DNA of 36,655 nucleotides from Candidatus Kuenenia stuttgartensis (GCA_945861865.1 CAMAWN010000037.1:1-36655); one strand, 5' to 3'. Shown: positions 1 to 8,778, counted from the first letter of the stretch. The notes: generated by a model from the letters alone, not told the origin. A program made the numbers and translations.

Positions 1-381
1 CTCGTAGATCAACGCCAGCGAGACGCCGTCGATTTTGAACTCGATCGTGTATGCCGACTGGACACCCACGCCCAATCCTTTGCGAACGTCCGCATCGAAC
101 TTGCGAACGCCGGCCTCCTCGTAGACGTTCTCGATCGACAGCATCGGCAGGCGATGATCGACTTGCGTGAAACCCTCGATCGGCTCGCCGCCGACTTTGT
201 GGGTCGGGCTGTCGGGCGCATCGAGTTCCGGATGCTCTCGTTCGATCTCCTGCAACCGCTGGAGCAGCCGGTCATATTCGAGATCCGAAATCTCCGGCTG
301 GGCTTCGACGTAGTACAGCCGATTGTGCCGCCAGAGTTCGGCTCGCAGTTGCACAACTTCAGCTCTCAACGCGGCGATCAT
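1..381 (-). CDS. ligA: NAD-dependent DNA ligase LigA, N-terminal part (cut by window edge)
   Basis: LigA seals nicks in duplex DNA with NAD+ as the adenylate donor, in replication and repair in the cytoplasm. The visible 127 residues hold the Ia domain that binds NMN (HNRLYYVEAQPEISDLEYD, residues 19-37), the PDSPTHKVGG segment at 56-65, LPMLSIEN near 78-85, and the adenylation motif KIDG with the nucleophilic lysine at residue 116. This order is diagnostic for bacterial LigA, which is usually about 670 residues, so most of the protein lies beyond position 1. The ATG at 381-379 is chosen because homology begins immediately after it. The start codon overlaps the TGA of a possible 14-codon upstream reading frame (422-378), a weak hint of coupling. 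The gene lies downstream of a terminator that separates it from the DUF1559 gene. Confidence 0.95.
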   Translation of the reverse strand, partial: MIAALRAEVVQLRAELWRHNRLYYVEAQPEISDLEYDRLLQRLQEIEREHPELDAPDSPTHKVGGEPIEGFTQVDHRLPMLSIENVYEEAGVRKFDADVRKGLGVGVQSAYTIEFKIDGVSLALIYE

Positions 382-502
382 AAGACTCTTTCAAGAAACT
401 CGGCCTCGCCGATGGAACTCATGCACGGCGGCTCGGCGAAGAATCATGATTCGACGGCACTATCCGACATGAATGAGACGGTCTTGACGACCAGCGCTCG
501 CT

Positions 503-533
503 CAACAAAAGCGGCGAGGATTGCTCCTCGCCG
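503..533 (-). terminator. Intrinsic terminator of the DUF1559 gene
   Basis: A perfect 9-bp stem (CGGCGAGGA at 512-520 with TCCTCGCCG at 525-533) encloses a TTGC loop. Read on the minus strand, the stem is followed by CTTTTGTTG (511-503). It lies 38 bases past the stop codon of the gene at 571-1554 and before ligA, which fits a Rho-independent terminator isolating the two genes. Confidence 0.75.
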
Positions 534-570
534 AGGTTTGGTGTTTGGGTGAACGCTCGGACTTGCCGAG

Positions 571-1554
571 TTAGTACTCGCCGACGCGCTCGCCTGTCTC
601 TCGAGTCGCCAGAGCTTTCAAGATTTTGAAATTCACATTTTTAGCGATCCCCCGACTTGAGCCATCGGCGAGCGCGAAGTTGCAGGATTCCGCGTGCCAA
701 CTACCGAAGCCAAAGTAGTGTTCAGCGGACTTCGTCCAATAGGTATCGAACGAGGCATTTCTCATCGTCATAAACAAGCCGTCGGTCCCGCGGTCGGAGA
801 CATCATTATTGTCGTCGTCGGCAACGCGAGCGCAACAGCTATTACCGTCTCCCCAAAAGCCCATCAGCGACTCGCCAATCAAAAGCGTGTTGGATTCACC
901 ATCACGGATCATGCGAAAAGAGACGGGAATGTCTTGGAACATCATTCCGTTATTAAGCGTCGTGCCCATGCTACCTCGGTAATTGGAGTAGCCATATCCC
1001 GCTGGCCGGCTGCTGGGGGGCAGGGGATTGGATGGGCATGTATAGCTGCCAATCAATTGTTGACAGGCGACCATGTTATCGGTGACCGTCGCCGGATTCA
1101 TTTGGTCGAACTTCGGCTTGTTGAAATTCACGCCGACGGTCGTCATTCCCAATGGAGTCAAGATCATCGATTGCCAACTCCAACTGTCTGAGTAGATCCA
1201 GTCGACCAATTGCACCTGTTGCACTTGCCCGTTGACCTGTGGGCCGAGCGGAATCGTGATTGGCGCCATTGGGAACGCCAGTGCAATCGACGGATTGGTG
1301 CTGAGAATGAATCCGGGAGGAAAGCACTTGTGAGTGCCCTCGTAACTATGGCAGGCCAGGGCCATCTGCTTGAGATTGTTGATGCATTCGGTACGTCGAG
1401 CCGCTTCGCGAGCTTGTTGAACAGCCGGCAGCAGCAGCGCGGCCAAAATCGCGATGATCGCGATCACGACCAACAATTCGATCAGCGTAAATCCAGATCG
1501 GACCGAGGCCGATGAACTGGAGGTGTGACGATTCAAGACCGTGGGGTTCTTCAT
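571..1554 (-). CDS. DUF1559 domain protein with type II pseudopilin N-terminus
   Basis: This is a member of the large planctomycete DUF1559 family, probably exported and assembled or anchored through a pilin-like helix; its biochemical role is unknown. The N-terminus has a prepilin peptidase site, with cleavage expected at G21/F22 of [14 protein letters not shown] and the conserved Glu at +5. A single hydrophobic helix follows, then the family-typical QQAREAARR and NNLKQMALA segments. The C-terminus has the family-typical [15 protein letters not shown] motif. The ATG at 1554 gives 327 residues and has GGAG eight bases upstream; an in-frame ATG 57 bases further upstream has no such support and would add an atypical leader. 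A terminator follows at 503-533, so it appears to be a single-gene transcript. Confidence 0.9.
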   Translation of the reverse strand: MKNPTVLNRHTSSSSASVRSGFTLIELLVVIAIIAILAALLLPAVQQAREAARRTECINNLKQMALACHSYEGTHKCFPPGFILSTNPSIALAFPMAPITIPLGPQVNGQVQQVQLVDWIYSDSWSWQSMILTPLGMTTVGVNFNKPKFDQMNPATVTDNMVACQQLIGSYTCPSNPLPPSSRPAGYGYSNYRGSMGTTLNNGMMFQDIPVSFRMIRDGESNTLLIGESLMGFWGDGNSCCARVADDDNNDVSDRGTDGLFMTMRNASFDTYWTKSAEHYFGFGSWHAESCNFALADGSSRGIAKNVNFKILKALATRETGERVGEY

Positions 1555-1625
1555 GAAGTAATCTCCGACAGCAGTTGCAAGTCGCCCGCGAAACGGATTG
1601 GAGCGTATCAATCGTCATGTGTGTG

Positions 1626-2267
1626 TCAATCGAGGAAGTTTCGCCAGGCTGAGTACTTGCGCGAGCTGAGTTGGTGCGACAACGAAGGACTGCGAGCCGG
1701 TCTGGTGGGTGCTCGAAACAGCCTCATTCCCGCCTCTTGCGGAGTGCGTCCCCCTTTGCGGACGTTGCACTTCAAGCAAGCACAGACAATGTTGTCCCAA
1801 GTGGACGGCCCGCCGCGGCTGCGCGGCACGACATGATCCAGACTGAGGTGGTTGTTGCCGAATTTCTTCCCGCAGTACTGGCAGCGGTTCTCGTCCCTCA
1901 AAAAAACGTTCCGGCGGTTAAACTTGACCACGTTGCGCGGCACGCGGTCGTAATCCAACAGTCGGATCACGCGAGGCACCTGAATGGCGAATGAGACGGT
2001 ACGTATCCAGTCGTCCCACTCGCAGAATTCTTCGAGGCAATGTTTGGCGTCGCTCAATTCGCGCCAGCGATTGAAATCGAATGTCTGAAATTGGCCATCT
2101 TCGACAGAGACCACTTCTGCAAAACTTTTGTAAAGCAGTGTGAAGGCTCGCCGCACGGAGACAACGTGAACCGGAGCGTAGGCTCGATTCAGAGCCAAGA
2201 CGCTGGCTTGCATTGCCGAAGTGGGACCAGAACGGACAGCAACAGGAACAGGTCGTGTAGAAATCAT
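1626..2267 (-). CDS. HNH endonuclease family protein
   Basis: This 213-residue protein is predicted to be an HNH-type nuclease. A zinc-stabilised core is visible: CQYC at 129-132 pairs with CLKC at 164-167. LSLDHVVPRSRGG (141-153) carries the catalytic His145, and the downstream WDNIVCAC segment has Asn159. The N-terminal region (about 19-60, ASVLALNRAYAPVHVVSVRRA) is the conserved lead-in of the small stand-alone bacterial HNH family often found in planctomycetes and cyanobacteria. Its cellular substrate is not known. The start at 2267 has GGAA seven bases upstream; an in-frame ATG at 2213, just before the conserved region, is an alternative. It is divergent from the secreted protein gene at 2448. 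No restriction partner is adjacent, so I do not call a restriction system. Confidence 0.85.
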   Translation of the reverse strand: MISTRPVPVAVRSGPTSAMQASVLALNRAYAPVHVVSVRRAFTLLYKSFAEVVSVEDGQFQTFDFNRWRELSDAKHCLEEFCEWDDWIRTVSFAIQVPRVIRLLDYDRVPRNVVKFNRRNVFLRDENRCQYCGKKFGNNHLSLDHVVPRSRGGPSTWDNIVCACLKCNVRKGGRTPQEAGMRLFRAPTRPARSPSLSHQLSSRKYSAWRNFLD

Positions 2268-2447
2268 GAGACCATTCCAACGGTCAGAGGCCGGAACGGT
2301 CGAATCTCGCTTCCCAAGCGGCGGAGATTCTAGCGGCAGGTTTTTCGCCAAACAACAGCGACGCTTACAATCTCGCCATCGGGTACGGGGTGCGTTTGAA
2401 TCGCAACGGCGATGGCACACAGCAGTCCAATGCCGAATGGAGAATGA

Positions 2448-3830
2448 ATGATGAGATTGAATTGGCTGGGTTGCCTGATACTGACAACAACATGGTGCGA
2501 TGTGTCAGTGTTCGCCATCGAGAAGATCGAGCTTGCGGAGCTGGAAACAGACACACGCGTGAGATTGGTGCGGAGCCATGTCCAAGTTAGCGGACAACTC
2601 CAAACGGCGGCCGGTGGCGGCAAGAAGATTTCGCTCAAGCTGAGTGCCGACGCTCAATACCGCTTCTTTGAGCGGCGATTGACTGGGGCCGGTCGTGATG
2701 CTGAGACGTTGCGATCGGCGCGGCTGTATCGGTTTGCCAATAACGAGGCTGAGGTCGCTCCGGCCGACGCTCCAGCCGGAGCCGCACCGAAGAAATCGAC
2801 GTTGCAGCTTCCTGAAACACGGCATTTGGTCGTCGCTCACGGACGTCGCGAAGGAGCGATGCTTTACAGCCCGACCGCGACGTTAACCTACGATCAGCTC
2901 GATCTGATCAGCACGCCGGGCGACAGTCTGTCGCTCTTGAGTCTTTTGCCACGCGAAGAAACTGCGACTGGAGATTCTTGGAAAACCGAGACCTGGGCCG
3001 TTCAAATGCTGTGCGGCATCGAGGCCATGACAAAAGGGGAAATCACCTGCAAGCTGGAAGAGGCCGATGCCAACACTGCTCGCGTGACGTTCGCTGGCAG
3101 CGCGGACGGGGCAACGCTGGGTGCGCCGACTACCGTGCAACTCACGGGCGAGTTCACGTTCGATCGCAGCGCGAAGCTGATGACACGCGCGCGTGTGAAA
3201 CAGACGGAGATTCGCGCGATCGGTGCCGCCAAGCCGGGCCTGGAAGTGACGGCCAACGTCACGCTCGAACGTTCCCTGGCGGACGAAAGCTCGGAAGCCA
3301 AACTCCTCAGCAACGCGGCCGTGGCGGAACTCCCTGTCGAGCCAGCGGTCGAAATGCAGTTCCTGCGATTCGAGTCGTGGGGCACTCGATTTTATCACGA
3401 CCGCGACTGGCACCAGTTTCATCAAACCAACGACGTCGCGGTCTTGCGCTTGATGGAGCACGGCAGCCTGTTCGCGCAAGTCAATGTCTCGCCGATCCCG
3501 GCCGCCGCCTCGGGAAGTCACACGTCCGAGGAACAATTCCAAACAGACATTCGCCGGAGTCTCGGCAAGAAACTGAAATCCATCGCCAAGGCCGAGCAAC
3601 TCAAACCTCGCAACGCGAACGACCGACGCTTTCTGTTTCGCGTGACGGTGGACGGCGAAGCGGATGGTGTGCCGATGACGTGGTTTTACCACCTCTGTGC
3701 CGCACCGACTGGCCAGCAAGTCTCGTTCGTGTTCGCCGTCGAAACGAAGAACCTCGAAAAGTTCAACAACCGCGACCTGAACTTCGTCCGTCTACTGGAG
3801 TTCATCCCCGCGCGACAGGCCACGAAGTAG
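2448..3830 (+). CDS. Predicted secreted protein of unknown function
   Basis: I do not recognise a named family. The protein is 460 residues (459 if the second ATG at 2451 is used). GGAG at 2439-2442 is five bases from the first ATG and eight from the second, so 2451 may be the real start. Residues 1-23 form a signal peptide (MMRLNWLGCLILTTTWCDVS). The rest is beta-rich, soluble-looking sequence with an Ala/Pro-rich linker near 105-120 and a well-structured C-terminal part (about 300-455, starting MQFLRFESWGTRFYHDRDWH), and no transmembrane segments. An envelope or periplasmic location is inferred. It is transcribed away from the HNH gene and converges with the cyanophycinase-like gene, the two separated by a hairpin at 3843-3866. 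Confidence 0.75.
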   Translation: MMRLNWLGCLILTTTWCDVSVFAIEKIELAELETDTRVRLVRSHVQVSGQLQTAAGGGKKISLKLSADAQYRFFERRLTGAGRDAETLRSARLYRFANNEAEVAPADAPAGAAPKKSTLQLPETRHLVVAHGRREGAMLYSPTATLTYDQLDLISTPGDSLSLLSLLPREETATGDSWKTETWAVQMLCGIEAMTKGEITCKLEEADANTARVTFAGSADGATLGAPTTVQLTGEFTFDRSAKLMTRARVKQTEIRAIGAAKPGLEVTANVTLERSLADESSEAKLLSNAAVAELPVEPAVEMQFLRFESWGTRFYHDRDWHQFHQTNDVAVLRLMEHGSLFAQVNVSPIPAAASGSHTSEEQFQTDIRRSLGKKLKSIAKAEQLKPRNANDRRFLFRVTVDGEADGVPMTWFYHLCAAPTGQQVSFVFAVETKNLEKFNNRDLNFVRLLEFIPARQATK

Positions 3831-3842
3831 GTCATCGACCAC

Positions 3843-3866
3843 AGAACGGACGCCTACGTCCGTTCT
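3843..3866. repeat. Perfect hairpin between convergent genes
   Basis: The 9-base arms AGAACGGAC (3843-3851) and GTCCGTTCT (3858-3866) flank a six-base loop. The right arm overlaps the stop codon of the leftward gene by two bases, and the left arm starts 12 bases past the stop of the rightward gene. Position and symmetry fit a bidirectional transcription end, but there is no T-run on either strand, so it may instead be a dispersed palindromic repeat. Confidence 0.6.
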
Positions 3867-5193
3867 ACTCTTCGGTGGACTCGGTTGTTTCGCGGCGTTT
3901 TTCTTCGGCCGCGATGCGGTGCTCATACAGCGGGCCAGCGATCCGGATCGGACGAATGTCGAGATGGATGTCGAGGACCGTGTAGTCCTCGCCGCCGAAC
4001 TCTTCGGTGTACCAGCCCTTGCTGTCGGGGCCGCGATAGAACCGGAACTCGAAGCCGTCGGACGGTTGGTTCTTGGCGTCGAGACCGCTGAACGCCAAGC
4101 CGATCGCTTCCGGTTCGTGGTTGTCGATCAGCCGTCCAAGCAAATCCGCCACCGCCGCATTTCCCAGGATGTCCGTGTAGAACATGCGGTGGTCGAAGTA
4201 CGGATCGTAGTCGGCGGCGTTCGGGTCGAGCATGATGTCGTCGAGCTTCTCTTCCGCTGGTGTTACGACGCGCGTGCGCAAGTCGATCGAGTCGCCGCGG
4301 TCCAAGTAGCTCAACTTCACATTCTTCAGAGCGAAGCTGTCCATGTCGGGATCGCGTTTGGCCTGCGAGACATCCATGATGAGCACGCCCTTGTAGCCGA
4401 TGACGCTGGCCTCGTAGCCCCGTTTCACGACCAGAGCTGTGTTCTCATCGACGCCGATGCCATACGGAATCCCTTGCGAGTGCATCGCGACCAGCGCGCG
4501 AGCGAATCGGCCGCGAACCAGGCAGTGCTGCTCGACGAACCAGCGTTTGTCGAGGAAGCCCAGGCCGTCATCGAGTTCCTCGCCCATGCTGACGCCGTTT
4601 TGCAAAATCTTGAGCGGCGGCGGAGCATCTCGAAACATCACATGACTCATGATCGCCGCACCCGCGCTGGTTCCGGCGATGACGCCGCCGCGACGGTACA
4701 CGTCCCAGATCGCGTCGAGCATCGGAGTCCGCTCGCGATCTTCGTCCAGCAGAGCATCGACGATTCGCCCTTGTGCTCCGCCAACAAAATAAACACCGGT
4801 CGCCGCACGAACCCGATCCACCAACTCTGGATCAAAGACCGCTTCCTGGACGTCGCGATCGACTTCGCTCCACGCCACGGGGACGATAAACGCCTCGGCA
4901 CCGGCACGGTTCAAAGTCTGCACGAGCTTCGCACAGGATTTGATGGGTTGACCGCTGGCCGCCGTCGGGAAAACGGCGATCTTCGCTCCGTCACCTCCCG
5001 CGAGTTCCACGATCGTGTCCCACAACTCACGATCTCGAAACCGTTCCGACCCGCCAATGATGACCAGCGAGCCTTTCGGCGCGTCGAGGTCTTCCGCGAC
5101 AGTCGTTCGCGCGGTCTCTTCCGCACGTGAATCCGCCGCGTCGACGACGGGCAAAAACGCGAGCAAGCAGAACCAAGCGATCGTGACTCTCAC
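3865..5193 (-). CDS. Exported cyanophycinase-like peptidase (family S51)
   Basis: Cyanophycinases hydrolyse the Asp-Arg storage polymer; relatives cleave other beta-aspartyl or Asp-X peptides. The serine nucleophile elbow GTSAGAA is at 174-180 (Ser176). WFVEQHCLVRGRFAR at 218-232 supplies a His (His223), and the GIGVDENTA motif at 246-254 supplies Glu250; together these match the Ser-His-Glu arrangement of cyanophycinase. I start at a GTG (5193) preceded by AAGGAAGAG, which yields a signal peptide (VRVTIAWFCLLAFLPVVDAA), so the protein is probably exported. Upstream in-frame codons extend to 5340 but look non-coding. At 442 residues it is much longer than typical cyanophycinases (about 270-300); the extra C-terminal 150 or so residues are of unknown fold. 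No cphA is nearby, so the true substrate is open. Confidence 0.85.
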   Translation of the reverse strand: MRVTIAWFCLLAFLPVVDAADSRAEETARTTVAEDLDAPKGSLVIIGGSERFRDRELWDTIVELAGGDGAKIAVFPTAASGQPIKSCAKLVQTLNRAGAEAFIVPVAWSEVDRDVQEAVFDPELVDRVRAATGVYFVGGAQGRIVDALLDEDRERTPMLDAIWDVYRRGGVIAGTSAGAAIMSHVMFRDAPPPLKILQNGVSMGEELDDGLGFLDKRWFVEQHCLVRGRFARALVAMHSQGIPYGIGVDENTALVVKRGYEASVIGYKGVLIMDVSQAKRDPDMDSFALKNVKLSYLDRGDSIDLRTRVVTPAEEKLDDIMLDPNAADYDPYFDHRMFYTDILGNAAVADLLGRLIDNHEPEAIGLAFSGLDAKNQPSDGFEFRFYRGPDSKGWYTEEFGGEDYTVLDIHLDIRPIRIAGPLYEHRIAAEEKRRETTESTEE

Positions 5194-5431
5194 AGCACTC
5201 TTCCTTTTTGATCGGAACGCCACCGGACGCGAACCAGCCTCATGAGCGAGAGGGGATGTCGCGGTGCCGCTCCTCGGACCACTTCCTTGCGGTTCGGGCG
5301 ACCTCGTTCCGAGAGACCGCCAAGGGAGATGTACCCCCACAGTCCAACTCCGTCAATTGGGTTACACACGCTCCGGCAATCCCTGCGGCTCGCACTGAAG
5401 AGAGCATCGGACGGTTCGATTGTGAGTGATC

Positions 5432-5453
5432 GTTCCGTGAATTTTTACGGAAC
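5432..5453. repeat. Short hairpin downstream of the membrane protein gene
   Basis: GTTCCGT (5432-5438) and ACGGAAC (5447-5453) form a perfect 7-bp stem with an AT-rich eight-base loop. It lies 28 bases past the stop of the leftward gene at 5482. There is no T-tract after it on the minus strand, so its role as a terminator is only possible. Confidence 0.4.
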
Positions 5454-5481
5454 CGAACCAGCCGGCAAGCCAGCGAGTTTC

Positions 5482-6204
5482 TCAATTCGTGGCCGGAGGC
5501 GACGCAGGCACGGGCGGATTCGCCGCAGAGGACGTTGAACTCGCCCCCTTCGCAGCCGGAGTTTGCAATTCGGACACCAATTCCGCTCGCCGCGCGGCGA
5601 CCTCGGCATCAAACGACGTGACCACGTCGATGGCTTTGTCACGCGACGTCGCAAGTCCAATGACGAGGTACTGCGTCACGGCCAATCCGTAGCACAACCA
5701 ACCCGGCGTTCCGAGTTTGAACACCGTGACAATCGCGAACACCGGCGACGACCGGCTGAGATACACGCACGCCACGCCCCACAGCCACTCACGCCAATTC
5801 TGCCCGATCTCTCGACAGGCTTCCCAAAACTTTTTCGATTTCAGCTTGGGCGGGCCAGGATGAATAAATCGAAACAATTCCTGATCCGGCATCCCTTCGA
5901 TACAGCCGATGGCCAGGAACAGACGCAATCCAAACAGCACCGCGTCCAGTTCCTGTTCGATCCATTTGCTCTGAAACAGGATGACCTCCATGTTGTGCGT
6001 CGCGAACAGGAGCAGCACGGACGCCCGAAACCACTGCGACAGGTCTTTCTCCAACTCCTGACTGATGACGTCGATTCGCAGCAGGTACTTCAGCAGGAAG
6101 CGGAAGATCGGGATCGCGATCAGCTTCAACAGCAACCGCGTGACCGGCTTGGTAATCAGCCGAATTCCTGGCAAGTTGTACAGCCAATAGACGAGATTTC
6201 CCAA
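5482..6204 (-). CDS. Predicted membrane protein of unknown function
   Basis: This 240-residue protein has a hydrophobic N-terminal third (residues 1-45, rich in Leu/Ile/Arg) and further hydrophobic segments near 60-72, 88-102 and 150-190, then a low-complexity Ala/Ser/Pro tail (from about 215) probably facing an aqueous compartment. I do not recognise the family; the charged, amphipathic character suggests a membrane-associated rather than a transporter-like protein. The start is a TTG at 6204, preceded by GAGAGG six bases upstream; no ATG fits better because the conserved-looking hydrophobic segment begins at residue 3. It is divergent from the kinase gene at 6441. Confidence 0.7.
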   Translation of the reverse strand: MGNLVYWLYNLPGIRLITKPVTRLLLKLIAIPIFRFLLKYLLRIDVISQELEKDLSQWFRASVLLLFATHNMEVILFQSKWIEQELDAVLFGLRLFLAIGCIEGMPDQELFRFIHPGPPKLKSKKFWEACREIGQNWREWLWGVACVYLSRSSPVFAIVTVFKLGTPGWLCYGLAVTQYLVIGLATSRDKAIDVVTSFDAEVAARRAELVSELQTPAAKGASSTSSAANPPVPASPPATN

Positions 6205-6289
6205 AGCTCACCTCTCGCTGATTTTGGTCAAGATCACGCCACAGAAGAGTGACCCGACGAGACCCCCGTCGCAAGTCACGGCCCCGATT

Positions 6290-6385
6290 CACCGGGCCGA
6301 AGGCCAGATGAGGGCCTCAATGACGAGTTGCTCACTTTCTGCAATTTACGTCCCTCTCCCAAAGTGAGCGGGAGAAAGGCCTCTC
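6290..6385. repeat. Cluster of small palindromes in a divergent intergenic region
   Basis: Several nested palindromes occupy this stretch between the divergent membrane-protein and kinase genes: GGCC-GAA-GGCC and GAGGGCCTC near 6295-6320, a 9-bp pair GCTCACTTT (6330-6338) with AAAGTGAGC (6361-6369), and a competing TCTCCC (6355-6360)/GGGAGA (6370-6375) stem. The mutually exclusive stems and boilerplate-like sequence suggest remnants of dispersed intergenic repeats, though a regulatory role on either gene cannot be excluded. Confidence 0.4.
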
Positions 6386-6440
6386 TGATCCGCGAAAGAA
6401 ACTCCCGTCTTGTTCGCATTTCAGCGATGTGGGATAAACC

Positions 6441-8738
6441 TTGACCGATCGTCACTCTCACCCGGAAAAGGATGTCCGTGTGCTGGAGCCGCCCTCCTCA
6501 TCTCTGCTCAAAACACTGTCAGCACTGAATCTCTGCTCGCCGCGCGATCTGCGGCGTTGTCGAGCCTATGTGCGGCGACTGACGCGCGACCTGCCGGCCT
6601 TCGATTCGATCTGGATCGATGCCCTTGTGCAGTCGCGCCGGCTGACGGCCTTTCAAGGGCAGTCCTTGGAAAACTCGCAGGGTGAGCGTCTGCAAGTCGG
6701 TCCGTGTCTGTTGCTGGAACGGCTCGGCGGCACTGCGACCGCAGAAACATTTTTGGCTCGACGACGCGATGCCGAGGACGTCTGTGTCCTGAAACTGACA
6801 TCGGCTGCTCCCGAACAACTTCGGCCGCAGAACGAACTCTTGGCGAAGTTGGTCTCTGCAGCGGCGGACTTGCCGCACCCGGCGATCGTGTTGCCGCAGG
6901 CGACTCAGATCGTCGAATGGCCTTCGGTCGGCGACTGGCGATTGGTCACGATCAGCCGGCATGTGCGCGGTCCGCATCTGGCGGAATTGCTGGTGCGACG
7001 AGGTCGTTTCCCAACGTCAGTCGTCGTCGAAATCGGTCGGCAATTGTTGGACGGTCTGGCTGCACTCGAGAAGCGTGGCCTCGTGCATGGCGATCTTTCG
7101 CTGACGAACGTCCGCATTACTCCGCAGGGGCAGTCGGTGTTGGTCGATGCGGGATTGGTCTCCGTGTTTCGGCCGGAGTTCAGTTTTCACACGATTCGCT
7201 CGGCGGATCGGTACGACGGGTTGGCCCCTGAACGCATCTCCGCCGGCTTGCCGCCGTCCAGTTCGAGCGACTTGTATGCGCTGGGTTGTCTGCTGTGGCA
7301 GTTGCTCGCGGGACGTCCGCCGTTTGCGGCGGGAGACCCATTAGCCAAAGTTGCGGCCCATCAAACACAAACCATCGTCGATGTGCGCGAGTGGGTACCT
7401 GATGCTCCCGACTGGCTGGCGGACACGCTGTTGTGTTGGACCGCCACGAATCCCACCGCTCGCCCGCGCTCGCTGCGCGAGGCGGCGAATGACTTCGGCC
7501 GACCAACTCGTGGCGGCCGTCGTTTGCTGGCGGGCTTTCGCGGCGCGTTCGATCGTTCGACGCCGCGCAAGCCGCCGACGGAATCGAACTCACGCTGGCC
7601 GTTGACCGTCGCCGCAATCTTCGTGATGTCGGGCGCCGCGCTGTCTCTGCTCGATCAAGGCGCTCGCAATTTCGTGCTCTCGCTGACGAGACCGCGTCTG
7701 GAAATCAGCACTCGCGAGACACATCGCCAACCTGCCGAGGAATCACCGAACCTCGCCCGCGAACCTCAACCGCTGCCAGCACCGGATGCGTCCGGTCGCA
7801 TCGCGCTGGCTCCGAACGGGCGTTATCTGGCCGAGGACATCGCTGGCAGCGGCAGCTTGCAAATCGTCGGCAACGAATCGCATCCGGCGGAGATCGTGAT
7901 CGCCGATCGCGCGCTGTCGTTGTGGGCCGAACGCATTCAACTGAGTCATGTGCGTTTCACGAGGCAACCGTCCGCAACGAATCCTTCGTCCTCGATGTTG
8001 ATTGCCGACTGCCAACAATTGGAAGTCCACCAAAGTCGCTTCGACCAAATCGGAGACGACTCGACTCAGACACGCCGCCGCGGAGCCGCGCTTGCGTGGC
8101 GTCCGCAAGAGTCCCGATCGCGACGCGAGACGCACGTCGTCCTGCGAAACGTCGTGTTCACCGGAACCGCACCAGGCGTCTATCTAAATTCTCTACCCAA
8201 TCGGTTCACGGCCGAGAACGTGTTGAAAGTCGGTCACGGCGAATTCGTCCAAGTGAGCGACCCCGGTGCCACTGATTGGATCTGTGAACTGCGGCGCGTC
8301 ACCCTGCGCGGCACCGGTCCGTTGCTGCGCTGCTGGCCGACTCGAGAAAATGCGTCGCTCAGTCGCGTGAAATTGTCCGCCACCAATTGCGTCTGCGACC
8401 TGAATCGCTCGATGTCGGAGGTGACTCGCCCCGCATTGATCGCCTGGATGACTGGCCGGCTTCCCTCCAACTGGACGTCGGCGGTTGATTGGCAATTGGA
8501 GGGAATACTCGTGCCCCCCGACATCGACGTGATCACTCGCATCGATCCGTCCACCAGCCGCCGTACGCCAATCGACGAATCGCAGCTCAACATCGACGGT
8601 CTAGTCGCCGCTCGGTTTGAGTTCGCCGGTCCCGAAACGCCGCAGCCCGAAGATTCTGCATTGCGATCCAGCGATGCTCCGCGCGCCTCCGCCGCAGTCC
8701 CAGGAATCGAAGCGGACTTGCTCCCACGAGTGCCGTGA
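6441..8738 (+). CDS. Transmembrane Ser/Thr protein kinase with probable beta-helix ectodomain
   Basis: A predicted membrane-anchored eukaryotic-type kinase. Residues 20-85 form the N-terminal helical region common to planctomycete kinases (IDALVQSRRLTAFQGQSLE). The kinase domain spans about 87-355: a degenerate Gly loop (LERLGGTATAETFLA), ATP-anchoring Lys118 in VCVLKLT, catalytic loop HGDLSLTN (216-223) with Asp218 and Asn223, metal-binding DAG (236-238) instead of DFG, LAPE at 261-264 and DLYALG at 277-282. A single transmembrane helix lies at about 386-404. The remaining 350 or so residues contain short repeated beta-strand-like units (IADRALSLWAERIQLSHVRF) resembling a right-handed beta-helix, presumably outside the membrane. 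The catalytic residues remain, so activity is plausible despite the HGD and DAG variants. TTG 6441 is the longest start; a GTG at 6480 has AAAAGGA seven bases upstream and may be the true one. Confidence 0.85.
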   Translation: MTDRHSHPEKDVRVLEPPSSSLLKTLSALNLCSPRDLRRCRAYVRRLTRDLPAFDSIWIDALVQSRRLTAFQGQSLENSQGERLQVGPCLLLERLGGTATAETFLARRRDAEDVCVLKLTSAAPEQLRPQNELLAKLVSAAADLPHPAIVLPQATQIVEWPSVGDWRLVTISRHVRGPHLAELLVRRGRFPTSVVVEIGRQLLDGLAALEKRGLVHGDLSLTNVRITPQGQSVLVDAGLVSVFRPEFSFHTIRSADRYDGLAPERISAGLPPSSSSDLYALGCLLWQLLAGRPPFAAGDPLAKVAAHQTQTIVDVREWVPDAPDWLADTLLCWTATNPTARPRSLREAANDFGRPTRGGRRLLAGFRGAFDRSTPRKPPTESNSRWPLTVAAIFVMSGAALSLLDQGARNFVLSLTRPRLEISTRETHRQPAEESPNLAREPQPLPAPDASGRIALAPNGRYLAEDIAGSGSLQIVGNESHPAEIVIADRALSLWAERIQLSHVRFTRQPSATNPSSSMLIADCQQLEVHQSRFDQIGDDSTQTRRRGAALAWRPQESRSRRETHVVLRNVVFTGTAPGVYLNSLPNRFTAENVLKVGHGEFVQVSDPGATDWICELRRVTLRGTGPLLRCWPTRENASLSRVKLSATNCVCDLNRSMSEVTRPALIAWMTGRLPSNWTSAVDWQLEGILVPPDIDVITRIDPSTSRRTPIDESQLNIDGLVAARFEFAGPETPQPEDSALRSSDAPRASAAVPGIEADLLPRVP

Positions 8739-8778
8739 ACTGGCACACCATCGTTGACGAGAAAACGCCTCGGCCGAT

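Noticed and set aside
1626..2267. HNH gene as part of a restriction-modification or homing system
   Set aside because: No methyltransferase, intron or intein boundaries or specificity subunit is nearby; the family is usually stand-alone.
3919..5130. 403-codon plus-strand open frame opposite the cyanophycinase-like gene
   Set aside because: The minus-strand product carries the signal peptide and catalytic motifs; this is a shadow frame.
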